DNA from: Anthonomus grandis grandis
Lineage: Eukaryota; Arthropoda; Insecta; Coleoptera; Curculionidae
Direction: 5' to 3'
NCBI RefSeq assembly: GCF_022605725.1
Contig: NC_065552.1
Location: forward strand, 32,747,879 to 32,811,878
DNA: 64,000 nt
Shown: positions 32,833 to 43,804 of the stretch, one piece after another
How positions within the stretch are numbered: position 1 is the stretch's first letter
How the letters are laid out: each line of letters starts with the position of its first letter
Made by a program: the position numbers and the translations under genes
The notes under the pieces: generated by a model
What the model was told of the DNA's origin: nothing
The model's input: the letters and a program-made list of their open reading frames with translations, nothing else
Database searches by the model: none

Positions 32833-33005
32833 TTTGCGCTTCTACGGTCATAGTGCATACCTAGTCAGAATCGCGATTTATCGCTGATTTAAGATGACAT
32901 TATGCCATTCTGCCTCTTAATGTTGCCGTTCGTTGCTCCAGTTCAGTTCTAATAACTATATTAAGACAAAAGTCTGATGCCGAAGAATCAAATTGAAGAA
33001 ATTAT

Positions 33006-33566
33006 TCCTTCTGGGCGTAATACTTCTTAGGTCAGTGAGTATATCATCTGCACAATATATTTTATTTATTTTATACTTCTATTTATTTATAGATTATTTA
33101 ACAGATTGAGTAGATACACAACGAAAGATCTATATTCACGCCGTCTTCGTTCTTAGATGTATTAACTGACAATATTTTAAAAAGCACGATAAATAATGGA
33201 TAAAATACCGGTATCACATCAACAAGATAATTCAGTTTAAGCAGGCTGACGTCAAACGTTCAGTATAATGGGCACAACTATCTATTTTCAGTTATATTCT
33301 TGTCTGCCGTTCTCAAAAGCCGAAAATTAGCATACAAAGGTGTCTATTCGTTTCGATAGACCCGTTGTTCTTTCTTTCGCTCGGTATCTGTTTGAAATGC
33401 TTCTCGATATGGGGTATTAATTTTTTTCTAGTGTGGTATTTTAAACGGTTTGCTATTGAGGCTATTTTTTAAGCATTGAGAACATTGAAAAGAGATTCCT
33501 CGAAGTTGACATAAAAAGATATAAGGCATTACTAGCATATTTTAATTTTATTGTCATTGTTTCAGT
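33006..33566. other. Non-coding stretch
   Basis: No ORF, RNA or repeat could be supported. Composition is mixed. Confidence 0.45.
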
Positions 33567-33570
33567 TTAA

Positions 33571-34272
33571 CCCATTTTGCCCCAGTGATGCTTTTACGCA
33601 ACACCTAATTATTTATTTTTTTTGTCGCAGCTAATTATTTTCTGTCTGAATTATCTAGTTTATTTTAAGAGAACTTCAATGCAACTTTAGGAAAAACCTG
33701 GAAATGTTTGTTCTTTTACCAAATCAATGTCAAATACGGCAAGACGAATTGTAGTAAAAAATGGTCTTTTTTTCTCGCTGTATATTAAATTCTAAAAAAA
33801 ATAGTTTCGGGTTTCTTTTTTTAAAGCAAACACTGTTTTCTTCAAATATGAATATAAATCCTTACAGTACATATGTTATGACGAATCAGTTATCTTTATT
33901 GGCGATAAAAAAAATGCAACAAAATCTGCTGTTGCGAAAACGCATCACTGGTATAAACCATAAAACAACATGTGACTTTTTCACGTTTGAGCCTGTCAAG
34001 AAAGGAATAATAGTCGGGAACTAAAGTGCGTCTAAAGTTTAAAATGGCTTATAGGCGGTTTCTTACTCAAAAAGAATTAGTAGAAGCTATGGAGGAGATT
34101 GATTTTTTCACCAATAATTTTTTTAAAAATGCAAATAGAATAATAGTTTTGATTAATTGTCCCAGTGATGCGTTTTCGCAACAGAATTTTTTTTCAAAAA
34201 TATTGAAAAAAAATTTTTTTTTTGTTAGAGTGTTAAATTTTCTTATTATTTTTACCTTTGGGCATAAATGGG
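33571..34272 (+). mobile_element. piggyBac-like remnant flanked by TTAA
   Basis: TTAA at 33567-33570 and 34273-34276 flanks ends CCCATTTTGCCCC and (inverted) CCCATTTATGCCC. The CCC.. ends and TTAA duplication are the signature of piggyBac. A 23-nt word beginning CCAGTGATGC and ending CGCAACAG occurs at 34162-34184, exactly inverted at 33929-33951, and with changes at 33582-33604. Subterminal repeats of this kind are normal for piggyBac. The interior holds only a short N-terminal transposase remnant. The copy is about 700 bp and cannot be autonomous. Confidence 0.75.
34026..34150 (+). pseudogene. piggyBac transposase N-terminal remnant
   Basis: From the ATG at 34044 the frame reads MAYRRFLTQKELVEAMEEID. 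This resembles the acidic N-terminus of piggyBac-like proteins (RR.LT..EL...LEE). Sequence after about 34110 is poly-Asn/Phe and not recognisable. No catalytic domain remains. Confidence 0.45.
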
Positions 34273-34509
34273 TTAAGAGTTGCTTAAATCTTTTAACGGT
34301 AAAGTTAAAGAAATACTGGTTTTATGTAACGAATACATTTAATAGTGTGTAGAAACGCACATTCTTAGTTTTAAAAGCAAAAAATAACAGAGTCAATCAA
34401 TATCTGATACACTATTCGGTAGTTGTTAGCAACACTGAAGACATAGAAATTTGCTGAGCTAAGGAGTTATAAAAGGACAAAGGTTTGCCTACTTATTGAA
34501 TATGTAATC

Positions 34510-34631
34510 CATCAGGTAAAAATAATTAGGATTCCCTAAACACTAAAATAAGATGAGGCATACCACTCCCTAGATCAAGTGAGAATAACAAATCAGAAGT
34601 GGGATTTCAAGGATTTTATAATCGAATGACA
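34510..34631 (+). repeat. Duplication copy 1, left part
   Basis: Shares GGTAAAAATAATTAGGATTC and AGTGAGAATAACAAATCAGA with 43905-44010. The homology continues at 39671 after the LINE inserted here. Function unknown. Confidence 0.7.
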
Positions 34632-34780
34632 TTCATTGACACTCGTAGATGGCGCTGCTGAGTGAATAGCAAGATCGTTTGGTCTCTTAGTTTTTTCCAA
34701 AATTTTGGTGTTTAAATTAGTAAATAGTTCCCAAAAGCTATAGTAACCTATTGTACAAGTGTCAGTGAGAACAACAAATT

Positions 34781-35527
34781 ATGGTTAAACCAAAAAACGA
34801 AGAAACTTCCTACAAAAACTCAATGGATATTCAGAAGCTGAACGATAGGTTAGAAGAAATGGCGGTAAAGTTTGACAGTCAACTTAAAATTTTTAAAAAG
34901 GATCTTGGTTCGAAAAATAAGGCTAAATCGACATCTACAGACCCATCTGACGATACAGATATAAGTGCAACCCTAAAGAAAAAATTTTTGGAGTTTGAAA
35001 AATCTACCATTAGTAGTCTACAGGACCTAAGATCAGAGGTAGCTCAACTAAAGATGGAAGCAGACAAGGCGGCCATATCAACAAATCAAAACAATTTACT
35101 TATACATGGCATACATGAACAACAAGATTTGTATACAACAGTTATTAAAATAGTTAACACTAATATTGGCATCAAAATTACAAAAAGCGACATAAATTTT
35201 TTGAATCGTCTAGGCGAAAAAAAAACGATAAACTCAAACACCGGCGTTGATACCAAACCCAGGCCAGTTATAGTTTCGTTTTGCCAACGGTGGCTCCGCG
35301 ACGATGTTTTTTACAATAAATCTTAAGGGACATAAACTTTTAATTACCGAAGTCCTTAATCCTGCGGTAGGAAAATTGTTTAAGGTTGTAAGAAGCCATT
35401 TTAAGAATTCCTGTTGGACATCCCGGGGCAAAATTTATGTCATGGTTAATGGTGTGAAACATCAAGTGAGTTCAGAGGAAGACTTTCAGGGGCTCATTAG
35501 TGCTAACATGATTTCCGTTAGTGACTA
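34781..35527 (+). pseudogene. LINE ORF1 protein with one frameshift
   Basis: Starts MVKPKNEETSYKN after the leader. The N-terminal two-thirds are charged and likely coiled-coil (LNDRLEEMAVKFDSQLKIF; LRSEVAQLKMEADK). From about residue 108 the sequence NLLIHGIHEQQD, then INFLNRLGEKK and RPVIVSF resembles the RRM-like and C-terminal domains of LINE ORF1 nucleic-acid chaperones. The frame stops at 35326 but continues one frame over as NLKGHKLLITEVLNPAVGK to 35527, so one small indel near 35310-35325 is the only break. The protein would coat LINE RNA. Confidence 0.7.
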
Positions 35528-36160
35528 AAAGTGATGTGTTTTCCCTCTTTTTACTTGGATTCAGGATTTTTGGGGTATGTCCTTCTAATAATATATTTAT
35601 TATGCTTTATGCAGGTCAGGGGTCTTATTATGCTGTTAGGGATTCTTCATTGTATGACAATTATATGTTAATATAATTTTAATTTGCATTATAAATTATC
35701 CTGTTCTTGTATATGTCAGGTTTATTTCAATACTTCATGATAAATTAAAAAAAAAAAATTTGATTGTTTATTAGAAGCGATTTCAATTTTAAGTCAAGTT
35801 TATAGTATATTAAGTTAAGTTATTATTATTATTATTATTGAATTGAGAGGGTTTAATTATGGTAATTAGGATAAGGATAAATTTTAACAAGTTTTATAAC
35901 GAAAGTTCTTGAGCAATATGTTTATAATAAATTAAAAAAATAAATAATATCTTTTGGGGGCATATAATATAATATGGAATACTTTTGGAATATTATTATT
36001 TTGTTTACATCTGGTTTTTTGCGCGGTAGGAAGTGGATAAAACTTAGAGACCATCAGGCCACATTTTTTTCTTATTATATGTTTGCATATTATTATATAG
36101 TCGACTGTTTTTTTTGTGCATTTTTTTGTGGAATGACATGGAATTTGGAGGGATGGGGCG

Positions 36161-39064
36161 GTGGGGCGGTTTGGCACGGGTTGGGGTGGCGAAGGGTTGA
36201 CGTATACGATGGGGGATAGTTTTGAAATCCTGCAGGATCGGCAATCTGAGGCCAATTTCAGTGTTGCTCATTTAAATCTTCGCTCCATAAAAACCGGTTT
36301 CGATGAATTTCTAAATTATGCCAGTGAATATGACTTTGATATTTTGGGAGTTACAGAGACTTGGCTTACACCAGATGATGATAGCTTGATTTTTAACATA
36401 CCTAATTATAATTTTATAAGGAAAGATCGGAATGGGCGGGGTGGCGGGGTTGGTATTTATGCAAAGAAAGTCATTAAGTTCTCTTTAGTAACATTTCCCC
36501 ATATAACTGATGAGTTTGAGTATTTAAGTATAAGGTTTATTGCAAATAAAAGAAATATTTTATTAGTAAATATATATAGGCCACCCTCTTCTAGCATGCC
36601 TACATTTCTTGAACTTGTTGAAGAAATTTTTACTATATCTGTTCCATGCTATGATAGTATAATTTTTATGGGGGACTTAAATATAGATTTACTTAGACCA
36701 ACTGCAGCAACTCAAAACTTTAAGTATCTTTTGGAAGTATTCGATCTTCGGCAACTGATTAATAACCCTACTAGAATCAACAATCGGTCTAATACCCTTA
36801 TTGACGTCATTGTAGCTAGCAGTAACATCGAGTGTCTTAGCTCTGAATCTACCTGTATATCGGAGTCCATATCTGATCATAATCTAGTTCAAGCGATTTT
36901 AAACTTACCAAAATCTAAATTATGTAAAAAAGTTGTTAGGTCCAGGGACTACAATAGTATTAACATGACTTCATTTGGGGAGGAGGCCCAGCAGCTACAG
37001 TGGCATAATATTTATTATATTTCTGACATTAATCAAAAAGTGTCATTACTTAGCAATAATATTTCCTATTTAATAAATAAATACGCTCCGTTTAAAACAA
37101 GACTATATAAGGATAGACCATTTACGCCGTGGATAACGAGTAATATTAAACATCTAATTAAATTAAGAGACAAAGCTCGGAAAAAATATACTCGACAAAA
37201 AACTCTCGTGAATTTGTCATATTACAGGCAATTAAAGAATTATACTAAACACGCAATTAATCGCGAAAAAATTACTTTTTTCAAGCAAATGTCTACAGAA
37301 AAGGGTAAAGAATTTTGGAACAAAGCAAAAAAACTTAATTTTACTAAAAAAAAGATTGACTCTATTCCTGAAAATCTCAATTTACCCGAGGACTTAAATA
37401 ATTTTTTTTCGAACACCGTGGGCCCTACTAATTCAACATCATTAGAAAAACTTAACTTTTATAATTCAAATACATTTAGTCACTTTGAGACGGAATTTAA
37501 TATAAGTCTTATAACTGAAAATAAAACTGTCGATATTATAAATAAAATAGGGTCAAATGCAATAGATGGTGATGGAATTTCCATTAGAGATCTTAAACTA
37601 TGTCTTCCTTTTTGTCTTAAGCCATTAGTCAATATTTTAAATTCCTGCATCTTAGAAAACCAATTCCCCGATGATTGGAAAAAAGCGATACTCATTCCCT
37701 TACCAAAAATACCTTGTCCAACAGATTATAAAGACATTAGGCCAATAAGTATTCTGCCTGTCATTTCAAAAATCTTAGAACGTCACGTATATAACGAAAT
37801 AGCTGACTATGTTTATAATTTAAAAATTATTCCTGATTGCCAGTCAGGATTTCGTAAATCTTATAGTACTATAACAAGTCTTATTAGTATTGTTAATGAT
37901 ATCAGGTTTAAAGAGGATTCAAAGGAAATAACTTGCCTAACTCTTTTAGATCTAAGTAAAGCATTCGATACCATAGATCACCAAATGCTTTTGGCAAAAC
38001 TGCACTATTATGGTTTTTCGGCAAATGCCATAAATTTTTTTAGCTCTTATCTTAAAGATCGGTTACATTGTGTCCGAACGGTGAATGATGGTGAATTTAA
38101 ATTTTCAAGGTTTTTGTCATTTAAAAAAGGGGTGCCTCAGGGTTCCATATTAGGCCCCTTACTTTTCTCTTTATATGTTGCTGATATGAATCAGTGCATC
38201 GAAAATTCTAAGCTGCACCAATTTGCTGACGACTCCCAAATTTATAATTCTTTTAAAATATCAGATGCTCAGGTGGCACAGAATAAAATTAACGCCGACT
38301 TAAATCAGATTGCTTTGTTTGCTGAAAACCATAACCTCAAATTAAATGCTTCAAAGTCATGTGCAATGTTTTTTTCACAAAATAAAAGTCATCTTCTAGA
38401 TTGCATGGAAAATTTTAAAATTAATATTAATGGAACAGTTATACCAACCGTTGCGGAAAAACGTAATCTAGGGGTTATATTCGATTCAAATCTCAGCTTT
38501 GCCTCCCACATTAAGAACAAAATTAAAATTGCTTACGGTCGTTTAAAAAACTTATATCAATACAAAAATCAGTTACCATCAAACACCAAATATTTGCTTT
38601 GCAATTCGCTTGTACTGTCTTTGGTGGATTATGCGGACATTGTGTATGGCGACTCACTAACCGTATCTCTGTCAAGGACGGTGCAAAAACTGCAAAATAG
38701 TTGTATGCGTTTTTCCTTTAATATATCGTATAGAGACCACATTACTCCTTATCTAAATTCACATTTTATATTAAATATGAGAAATAGAAGGAAGTGTCAT
38801 ATGTATAATTTAATTTACAAAATAATTAAATCAGGTCAGCCGCCATATTTAAGAGACTTATTTTTTCACCATGATTATATACACAATGTAAGAAATCCAA
38901 ATTTAATTAGAATTCCATTTCATCGAACATCAGGTTTCAAAAAATCATTCCAGTATGTAGGCATTCATATGTGGAACAGGTTACCGGAATACATTAAAAA
39001 TAGTTCACCAAAGAAATTCATTGCATATGTTAAAGAAATTCTTCTTGATTCTCAATTAACATAG
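36161..39064 (+). CDS. LINE ORF2: APE endonuclease and reverse transcriptase, intact
   Basis: The open frame has 967 codons. The ATG at 36209 (MGDSFEILQD) is a plausible alternative start. The endonuclease has HLNLRSI, VTETWL, RGGGVGIYAK, NIYRPPSS, GDLNIDL and SISDHNLV, the catalytic core of APE-type LINEs (about residues 40-250). RT follows with IRPISILPVISKILE, QSGFRKSYSTI, LLDLSKAFDTIDHQ, GVPQGSILGPLLF and HQFADDSQ (Asp-Asp near 38228), then LKLNASKS and NLGVIFDSNLSF. The C-terminal domain includes LSLVDYADIVYGDSL and ends at 39064. The protein nicks target DNA and copies LINE RNA onto it. All visible catalytic motifs are kept, so ORF2 could be active. ORF1 is frameshifted in this copy. 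Confidence 0.93.
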   Translation: MGRFGTGWGGEGLTYTMGDSFEILQDRQSEANFSVAHLNLRSIKTGFDEFLNYASEYDFDILGVTETWLTPDDDSLIFNIPNYNFIRKDRNGRGGGVGIYAKKVIKFSLVTFPHITDEFEYLSIRFIANKRNILLVNIYRPPSSSMPTFLELVEEIFTISVPCYDSIIFMGDLNIDLLRPTAATQNFKYLLEVFDLRQLINNPTRINNRSNTLIDVIVASSNIECLSSESTCISESISDHNLVQAILNLPKSKLCKKVVRSRDYNSINMTSFGEEAQQLQWHNIYYISDINQKVSLLSNNISYLINKYAPFKTRLYKDRPFTPWITSNIKHLIKLRDKARKKYTRQKTLVNLSYYRQLKNYTKHAINREKITFFKQMSTEKGKEFWNKAKKLNFTKKKIDSIPENLNLPEDLNNFFSNTVGPTNSTSLEKLNFYNSNTFSHFETEFNISLITENKTVDIINKIGSNAIDGDGISIRDLKLCLPFCLKPLVNILNSCILENQFPDDWKKAILIPLPKIPCPTDYKDIRPISILPVISKILERHVYNEIADYVYNLKIIPDCQSGFRKSYSTITSLISIVNDIRFKEDSKEITCLTLLDLSKAFDTIDHQMLLAKLHYYGFSANAINFFSSYLKDRLHCVRTVNDGEFKFSRFLSFKKGVPQGSILGPLLFSLYVADMNQCIENSKLHQFADDSQIYNSFKISDAQVAQNKINADLNQIALFAENHNLKLNASKSCAMFFSQNKSHLLDCMENFKININGTVIPTVAEKRNLGVIFDSNLSFASHIKNKIKIAYGRLKNLYQYKNQLPSNTKYLLCNSLVLSLVDYADIVYGDSLTVSLSRTVQKLQNSCMRFSFNISYRDHITPYLNSHFILNMRNRRKCHMYNLIYKIIKSGQPPYLRDLFFHHDYIHNVRNPNLIRIPFHRTSGFKKSFQYVGIHMWNRLPEYIKNSSPKKFIAYVKEILLDSQLT

Positions 39065-39638
39065 GCATTTTAACAAATTCACGCCATCAAATTCTTATTA
39101 AAAATATAATTTAATTATTTTTATTTAATTGCAACCATATTATTTTTGAATTTTTACTTTTTAAATCAACACTGGTCTTGTTGATCTTGCAGGCATAAAA
39201 ATAAAATTTTAAATGGTTCATTTTGGAATATCTATTCATTTTTGCGTCGTGTTGCCCTCGTTTTCCAGCCTCGGCTCGTGTTTTTTGCCGCCCTTCCTCC
39301 TCTCTGTCTATTGCACAGATGGTACCTATATTAATGTAATTGATATAGTAAATTATTACACTATATTTTTTTTTTGTTTTTATCTTTTATATGTTTTTAG
39401 GGTTTAATGACTTATTTTCTTAATAATTATAATTGGGAAAGTCTTTATTCTTCTTTTAGTTGTAATTAGGTTAGTATGTTTTAACGGTCTGAGCAGCACA
39501 TGCGCGCTAGCCCGTGTATGTGTTATCGGTTGTTTTTATAATCGCAGTTCAGTCCGCATTACTCTTAGCATTGTGTAAATTCTTGTAATAAAAAAATGTA
39601 ATTTTCTATGTACAATGTTTAAGTGGTAATAAAAGTCT

Positions 39639-39670
39639 TTTGAATTTGAATTTGAATTTGAATTTGAATT
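39639..39670 (+). repeat. (TTTGAA)n LINE tail
   Basis: Five consecutive TTTGAA units directly after the LINE 3' UTR, forming the element's 3' end. Confidence 0.85.
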
Positions 39671-40080
39671 GGGAAACTCTCATTAAAATCAAGTTAGAAA
39701 AACCCTGGTGAGAAGATGCAATTGCATTTTGCATTATAATAATGCATGTGCTAAAATCTGGAATATTCGTGCTAAACAGTGTTCGTTGAGTATAGATATT
39801 TAATTTGTAGAGATAACACTAGATAACAAATAGGCGGTTAAAAAAAGAGATCAACTGGAGACTCACAGCCCTGAAAGTCAAGCTAAAGCAATAATGGAAG
39901 AAGTAGCTACCTTTATAAAGCTTGTATAGTTTTAGGAATTCAGCAAACACAGAGTGAGACAGGTAACAAACTCGCTCAAAACATTATATTGAGCGTGTTG
40001 TCTAACCGAGCTGTATCAATTTTTACCAGGTGCCTAAGATGCTACACCTAGTGATCTGAGTCAAGAATATTTCAATACGT
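39671..40080 (+). repeat. Duplication copy 1, right part
   Basis: Homologous to 44020-44285: shared words include CATTAAAATC, AAAGCTTGTATA, CGTGTTGTCTAACC and AAGATGCTACAC in the same order. It ends where the hAT relic begins. Confidence 0.7.
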
Positions 40081-41874
40081 ATGGGAAATTTCCGAGAATA
40101 TTCGCGGATAAAAAACAAAAATATTCTTCTAGATACGAATTTTTGCGAGAACTTTCAATCGAAACTTCTCGAGAACTTTGTGACGGCATTTCAATTTACG
40201 TGCATATAGCCCTGTCTAATTCACACGGCCGATGTTAAGTGGACGTCATTGTTGATATTTTAGGTAAATTATCGGAATTATTTTTGTTTAATAGTGCGAT
40301 TAGTGAGATTATGCGGCAAAAATGCCCAAACTTAAAGGTAGTGCGTAGGAGTATTTCAAGTGCGAAATCAAAAATTACAAATTTATAAGTGCAATTTTTT
40401 GCCAAACCAGATACAGTAAGAATGCTAATCGAATGACAAGATTTTTAAGTAATTGCCTAAAATGTCCAATAAAGATTAGATTTATAAAGGCCAAGCTTAA
40501 AAAGTAAGTTGCATAGCAAAATACTTGATTAGTTTTAATATTAAGGTATATTTAGACGATGGAAATAAGCAAAAAATAATTGCGGAAAAATGTTCAATGT
40601 TCGACGTCGCCAGGTTTAACCACGAAATAGCTCGTAATTTTTTTTGCTGTTTCGGAAAAGTTTGGCACACTATACATATGCATCCCTATTTGTACATATT
40701 TTTGACCATTTCATTTTCAGAAAATTATCATGATAACATTGGTAACAGCAATAATCAAATTGCAACCATTGATGTAACCTTAAGTGCAAGTTCTGCTGCA
40801 AGTACATCTTTTTCTTCTAATACAACAATATCTATATCTAGCTAACGAGAAAATAGTAACCAAAGTTCATTTATCATGGACAAGTTTAAATGGAGGATTA
40901 CTTTACCAGAAATGGTAAATAAATACTAAAAATTAGTAGTTGTAGCCACGTCTTTTTGTTGGAAAAGCACACAGTTAAGCACTAGTTCGAATGTCTACTT
41001 TACTATTCTAAGAAAAAATGTTAATACTGCTCTGAAAGATTTTAATAAAACTTTATAGTCAGTAATAAAACTCGAATTTTGTGCTCTGTTTTGGAAATTT
41101 CAGTTGGGAATTTTGAACGTATAATTTTTATAGCATAAGACATAGATTTTAGATGTAATTCAAATGTATTTTTTTCCAGGAAAAGCTTCTTGCTTAAGCT
41201 ATATAATCTTCTGGATGCCCTATAGCTCTTACAGAAAATCAAAACTGGATTAACTCATTTTCTACTCTCAGACCTTCTTACAAACTGCCTTCACGCTACC
41301 AATTCGCTAATGGACTGCTAGAGAATGAGTTTGAAAATACAGAGGCGTCTATTCTCAATCAGTAAGTCTATGGAAAAGAAATGCTTTCCTAAATTGGAAA
41401 AAAATGACAGTTAAACCTGTGCACTATGTTGCAAACTTACTGGATCCCTGTTTAACAGGACAAAGCCTCACTAGTGAAGAATATAATATGTTAGAGATGC
41501 AATGCATAGACAAGGTTTTAAGTACTGACAAAAAAGGAACATCTTTTACCCTTATAGACCTTTAGTCTATGGATTTCATTTGGCTTTCAGGAAGTTTAGT
41601 GGATTGTATTAGCTGGTGGCAGGGAATGTGTAGCAAAACTGATATTAAAAATGTATCCATTGCAATATGGGGATTACCCTTATCGTCTGCTGAAACGGGG
41701 CGAAATTTTAAACTCATTCATAAACTAAGAGGAGAAACAGACTGACTATAGAGAGAGCAGGGAGACAAATCAAAAGCTCGTTAAACAATTCGAATAAAAA
41801 TGGGAAAATAGCGGTATGTGAAGAGCTTTTCGCCAGAGAGTAAGATCCAGAGCAAATCCCTACACCTATGTACA

Positions 41875-43401
41875 CACATCAAAATGGTCTAAGGAACACT
41901 TAGAAAAATAGTTTTTTTTGCCTTATAAATTTTTATATATTTATATTTTCATACGGAATAGATACTACCTTTAATATTAATTAATAAATATTTGGGTACA
42001 AAAAATCATGCCAGAACAGCGTTTTTTGCTACTTGCACATTTTGTCGAAAGAACGCAGATAATAATTTTTAAATTCTAACGCAATATCGCATTTTCTGTG
42101 GTACCAACCGAACAATTGTGATTTAGTTTTTATTCAATAAAAATGGAAAGACGACATTTAACTCGAGAGGAAATGGCTAAGAGCAGTCGGAATGCTTGAG
42201 GCAGGAACAAGTCAAAGAGACGTTGCAAGAGCTGCCCAGTGTAATTAACCGTTTGTGGACAAGATATAGAGAGACAAATGATGTTAGAGAACGGCATCAA
42301 GGCCCGTCGTGAGTTACCACACCTGCCCAAGACCGTTTTATAACTTTGCAAGCTCAAAGAAATCCCACGGTAACAGCCTTTGTTTTGGTTCAGCAGCTCT
42401 CACGAGTGCATAACGTCGAGGTTTCAGGTCAAACTATTAGAAACCGTTTGCATGAGAAAGGACTTCATGCCAGAAGACCCCTAAGGGTTCCTCGGTTAAC
42501 TTTAGGAAATCGAGGTGCAAGATTAACGTGGTGCCAAGAACATGTTAATTGGAATCAAGAAAGATGGGCCACAGTTCTTTTTACGGATGAGTCTCGATTT
42601 TCATTTTATCCTGATTCTGGTAAAATTCGTGTCTGGAGAGAGGAAGGAAATGAAAGTCGTTTGCGTCATGCCCGTGAAGTAGTAAGGCAACGTGGTGGAT
42701 CACTAATGTTTTGGGGTGGCATTAGACTTGACGGAAAAACGAACCTCATTTTTGTGGAAAATACAATGACTGGAATAAGTTATAGGGATAATATACTACT
42801 GCCTGTAATTGTTCCATATTTACGCGAAATGGGCCCAAATTCGTTGTTGCAACAAGAAAATGCCCCACCACATCGAGCACGCCTTGTACGAATCGCTATT
42901 GAGGAAAATCAAATCTATCTTCTACCCTGGCCCTCTACCTCACCGGACCTTAATCCAATTGAGCATGTTTGGGATTGGTTAAAAAGGCAACTTCTTCAAC
43001 GATTTGACTTTTTTCAAAGCGCTCTGGAGCTTCGTCTTGCTGTGACACATGTTTGGGAGGAGTTGCCCCAAGAATTAGTTAATAATTTAATTTTAAGTAT
43101 GCCTAGGCGACGCCAAAGTGTTATTAATAATAGAGGTGGACCATCTGGCTACTAGTTTAATTGGTATTTGGTAAATTTTTATTTTTATAATTTTTTTTAA
43201 TAAACGGTAATAAATGGGATTTTGTTCTTTATTTTTATTTGGGCCCTAAATTATGAGTAAATTATAATCTACAAAAAAAAATTAATAATTGTATCGTTAT
43301 TTTATTCGAATAATGTAAAAAAAATGCAATAATTAACTTTTTTGCAATCTTCTCAAAAATATTAACATATTTGTATGTGTTCCCTAGACCATTTTGATGT
43401 G
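41875..43401 (+). mobile_element. Tc1-like element with CACATCAAAATGG ends
   Basis: About 1.53 kb. Inverted ends are CACATCAAAATGGTCTAAGG (from 41875) and the inverse of CACATCAAAATGGTCTAGGG (to 43401), followed on the right by TA. The left TA is displaced two bases, probably by mutation. Removing the element joins two hAT pieces. A related single end occurs near 63330. Confidence 0.8.
42143..43155 (+). pseudogene. Tc1-like transposase with an altered catalytic residue
   Basis: The likely start is the ATG at 42143 (MERRHLTREE). The N-terminal HTH is recognisable across one frameshift (MLEAGTSQRDVARAAQ) and a TGA near 42310. From 42346 the frame is open to 43155. It contains TVTAFVLVQQLSRVHNVEVS, LFTDESRFSFYPD (D1), RQRGGSLMFWGGI, LQQENAPPHRARL and SPDLNPIEHVWDWL (E). 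The second catalytic position reads Glu (GAA) where the family has Asp (QQDNAPPH), so this protein should not catalyse transposition even if the frame were whole. Confidence 0.85.
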
Positions 43402-43804
43402 TATATATCGCAAAATAATGAACTAAAGAAAACAGAGAGTGACTCCTCAGCCAATACTCTTTACGATACAGAGTCAAGCTTGGGTGAAGAATGGGCTGAT
43501 GTATGGGCCCAGGATTCATTAGAATATACTTTAAAAGCTGCTTTTTTGCTATTTAAGTTGTTTTGTTACCTATAATTATTTCAAAGAGTGATTTGTTTGC
43601 TTTATAGTAGTTGTTATGATTTTGTCTTATGTGGGTTAAGAAAGAAGTTCCTGTTCCTGGCTCCTCCTATGCAACACACTAGTGCATACACACTATAAAT
43701 AAAAATTACTACTAATTTAGGTTTTGTTTTCCTATAAACATACAAAAAAATATAATATCCATAAGTTCTCGAAAATTTCCAAGAATATTCACAGCTTTTA
43801 ACTG

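Larger units (their letters stand above)
31190..33005 (-). pseudogene. Tc1-like transposase relic carrying two insertions
   Basis: Read on the minus strand from about 33000. First comes WSNERQH.EAEWHNVI, then SDKSRF (the D1 motif, normally SDESRF), then LGMHYDRRSAKR up to about 32833. After an insertion (about 32045-32832) the frame continues with DLGLAVERCTVLLEQR (about 32040-31990). After a second insertion (31643-31979) it continues with PGLMVWQAGAFSSPSLLLF and NMTAAR. The D2 motif is damaged by a one-base loss (reads as SNARAHIDRHTSDFF). The E motif is SPDFNLIEHVWDIIGRR (about 31390), and the protein tail ends near 31190. Stops and frameshifts show a very old copy. The TIRs were not found. 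Confidence 0.75.
34632..39670 (+). mobile_element. Nearly full-length LINE, two ORFs, (TTTGAA)n tail
   Basis: The element is about 5.0 kb. It starts near 34632 with a non-coding leader (ACTCGTAGATGGCGCTGCTG). ORF1 is at 34781-35527 (one frameshift) and ORF2 at 36161-39064 (intact). The 3' UTR of about 570 bp has AATAAA near 39629 and five TTTGAA units at 39639-39670. It interrupts a duplicated segment whose other copy (43805-44285) shows the uninterrupted order. The tandem hexamer tail rather than poly(A) suggests a CR1/L2-like clade, but the clade was not established. Confidence 0.88.
40322..43545 (+). pseudogene. hAT transposase relic (BED finger to C-terminus)
   Basis: The frame starts MPKLKGSA. 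A BED-type zinc finger follows, much altered (FKCEIKN, then NANRMTRFLSNCLKCP, 40350-40470). A long degraded stretch (40500-41380) is only suggestive. The hAT C-terminal dimerisation region is clear: VKPVHYVANLLDP (41410), WWQGMCSKTDIKNVSIAIWGLPLSSAE (41610-41690, with Ser-Ser-Ala as in hAT), then RNFKLIHKLRGE. Beyond the Tc1-like insertion the tail continues ELKKTESDSSANTLYD and EEWADVWAQDS. Many stops; inactive. Confidence 0.65.
40085..43800 (+). mobile_element. hAT relic split by a Tc1-like element
   Basis: Plus-strand hAT remnants occur at 40322-41870 and 43402-43545, around a Tc1-like insertion at 41875-43401. Possible ends: the left has AATATTCTTCTAG and GCGAGAACTT near 40130-40160. Inverted counterparts (GAATATTCTTGG, CGAGAACTT) lie near 43764-43788. 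The relic lies exactly between duplication copy 1 and copy 2. Confidence 0.6.

Noticed and set aside
39213..39407. 64-codon ORF with hydrophobic sequence
   Set aside because: It is in the 3' UTR of the LINE, not a separate gene.
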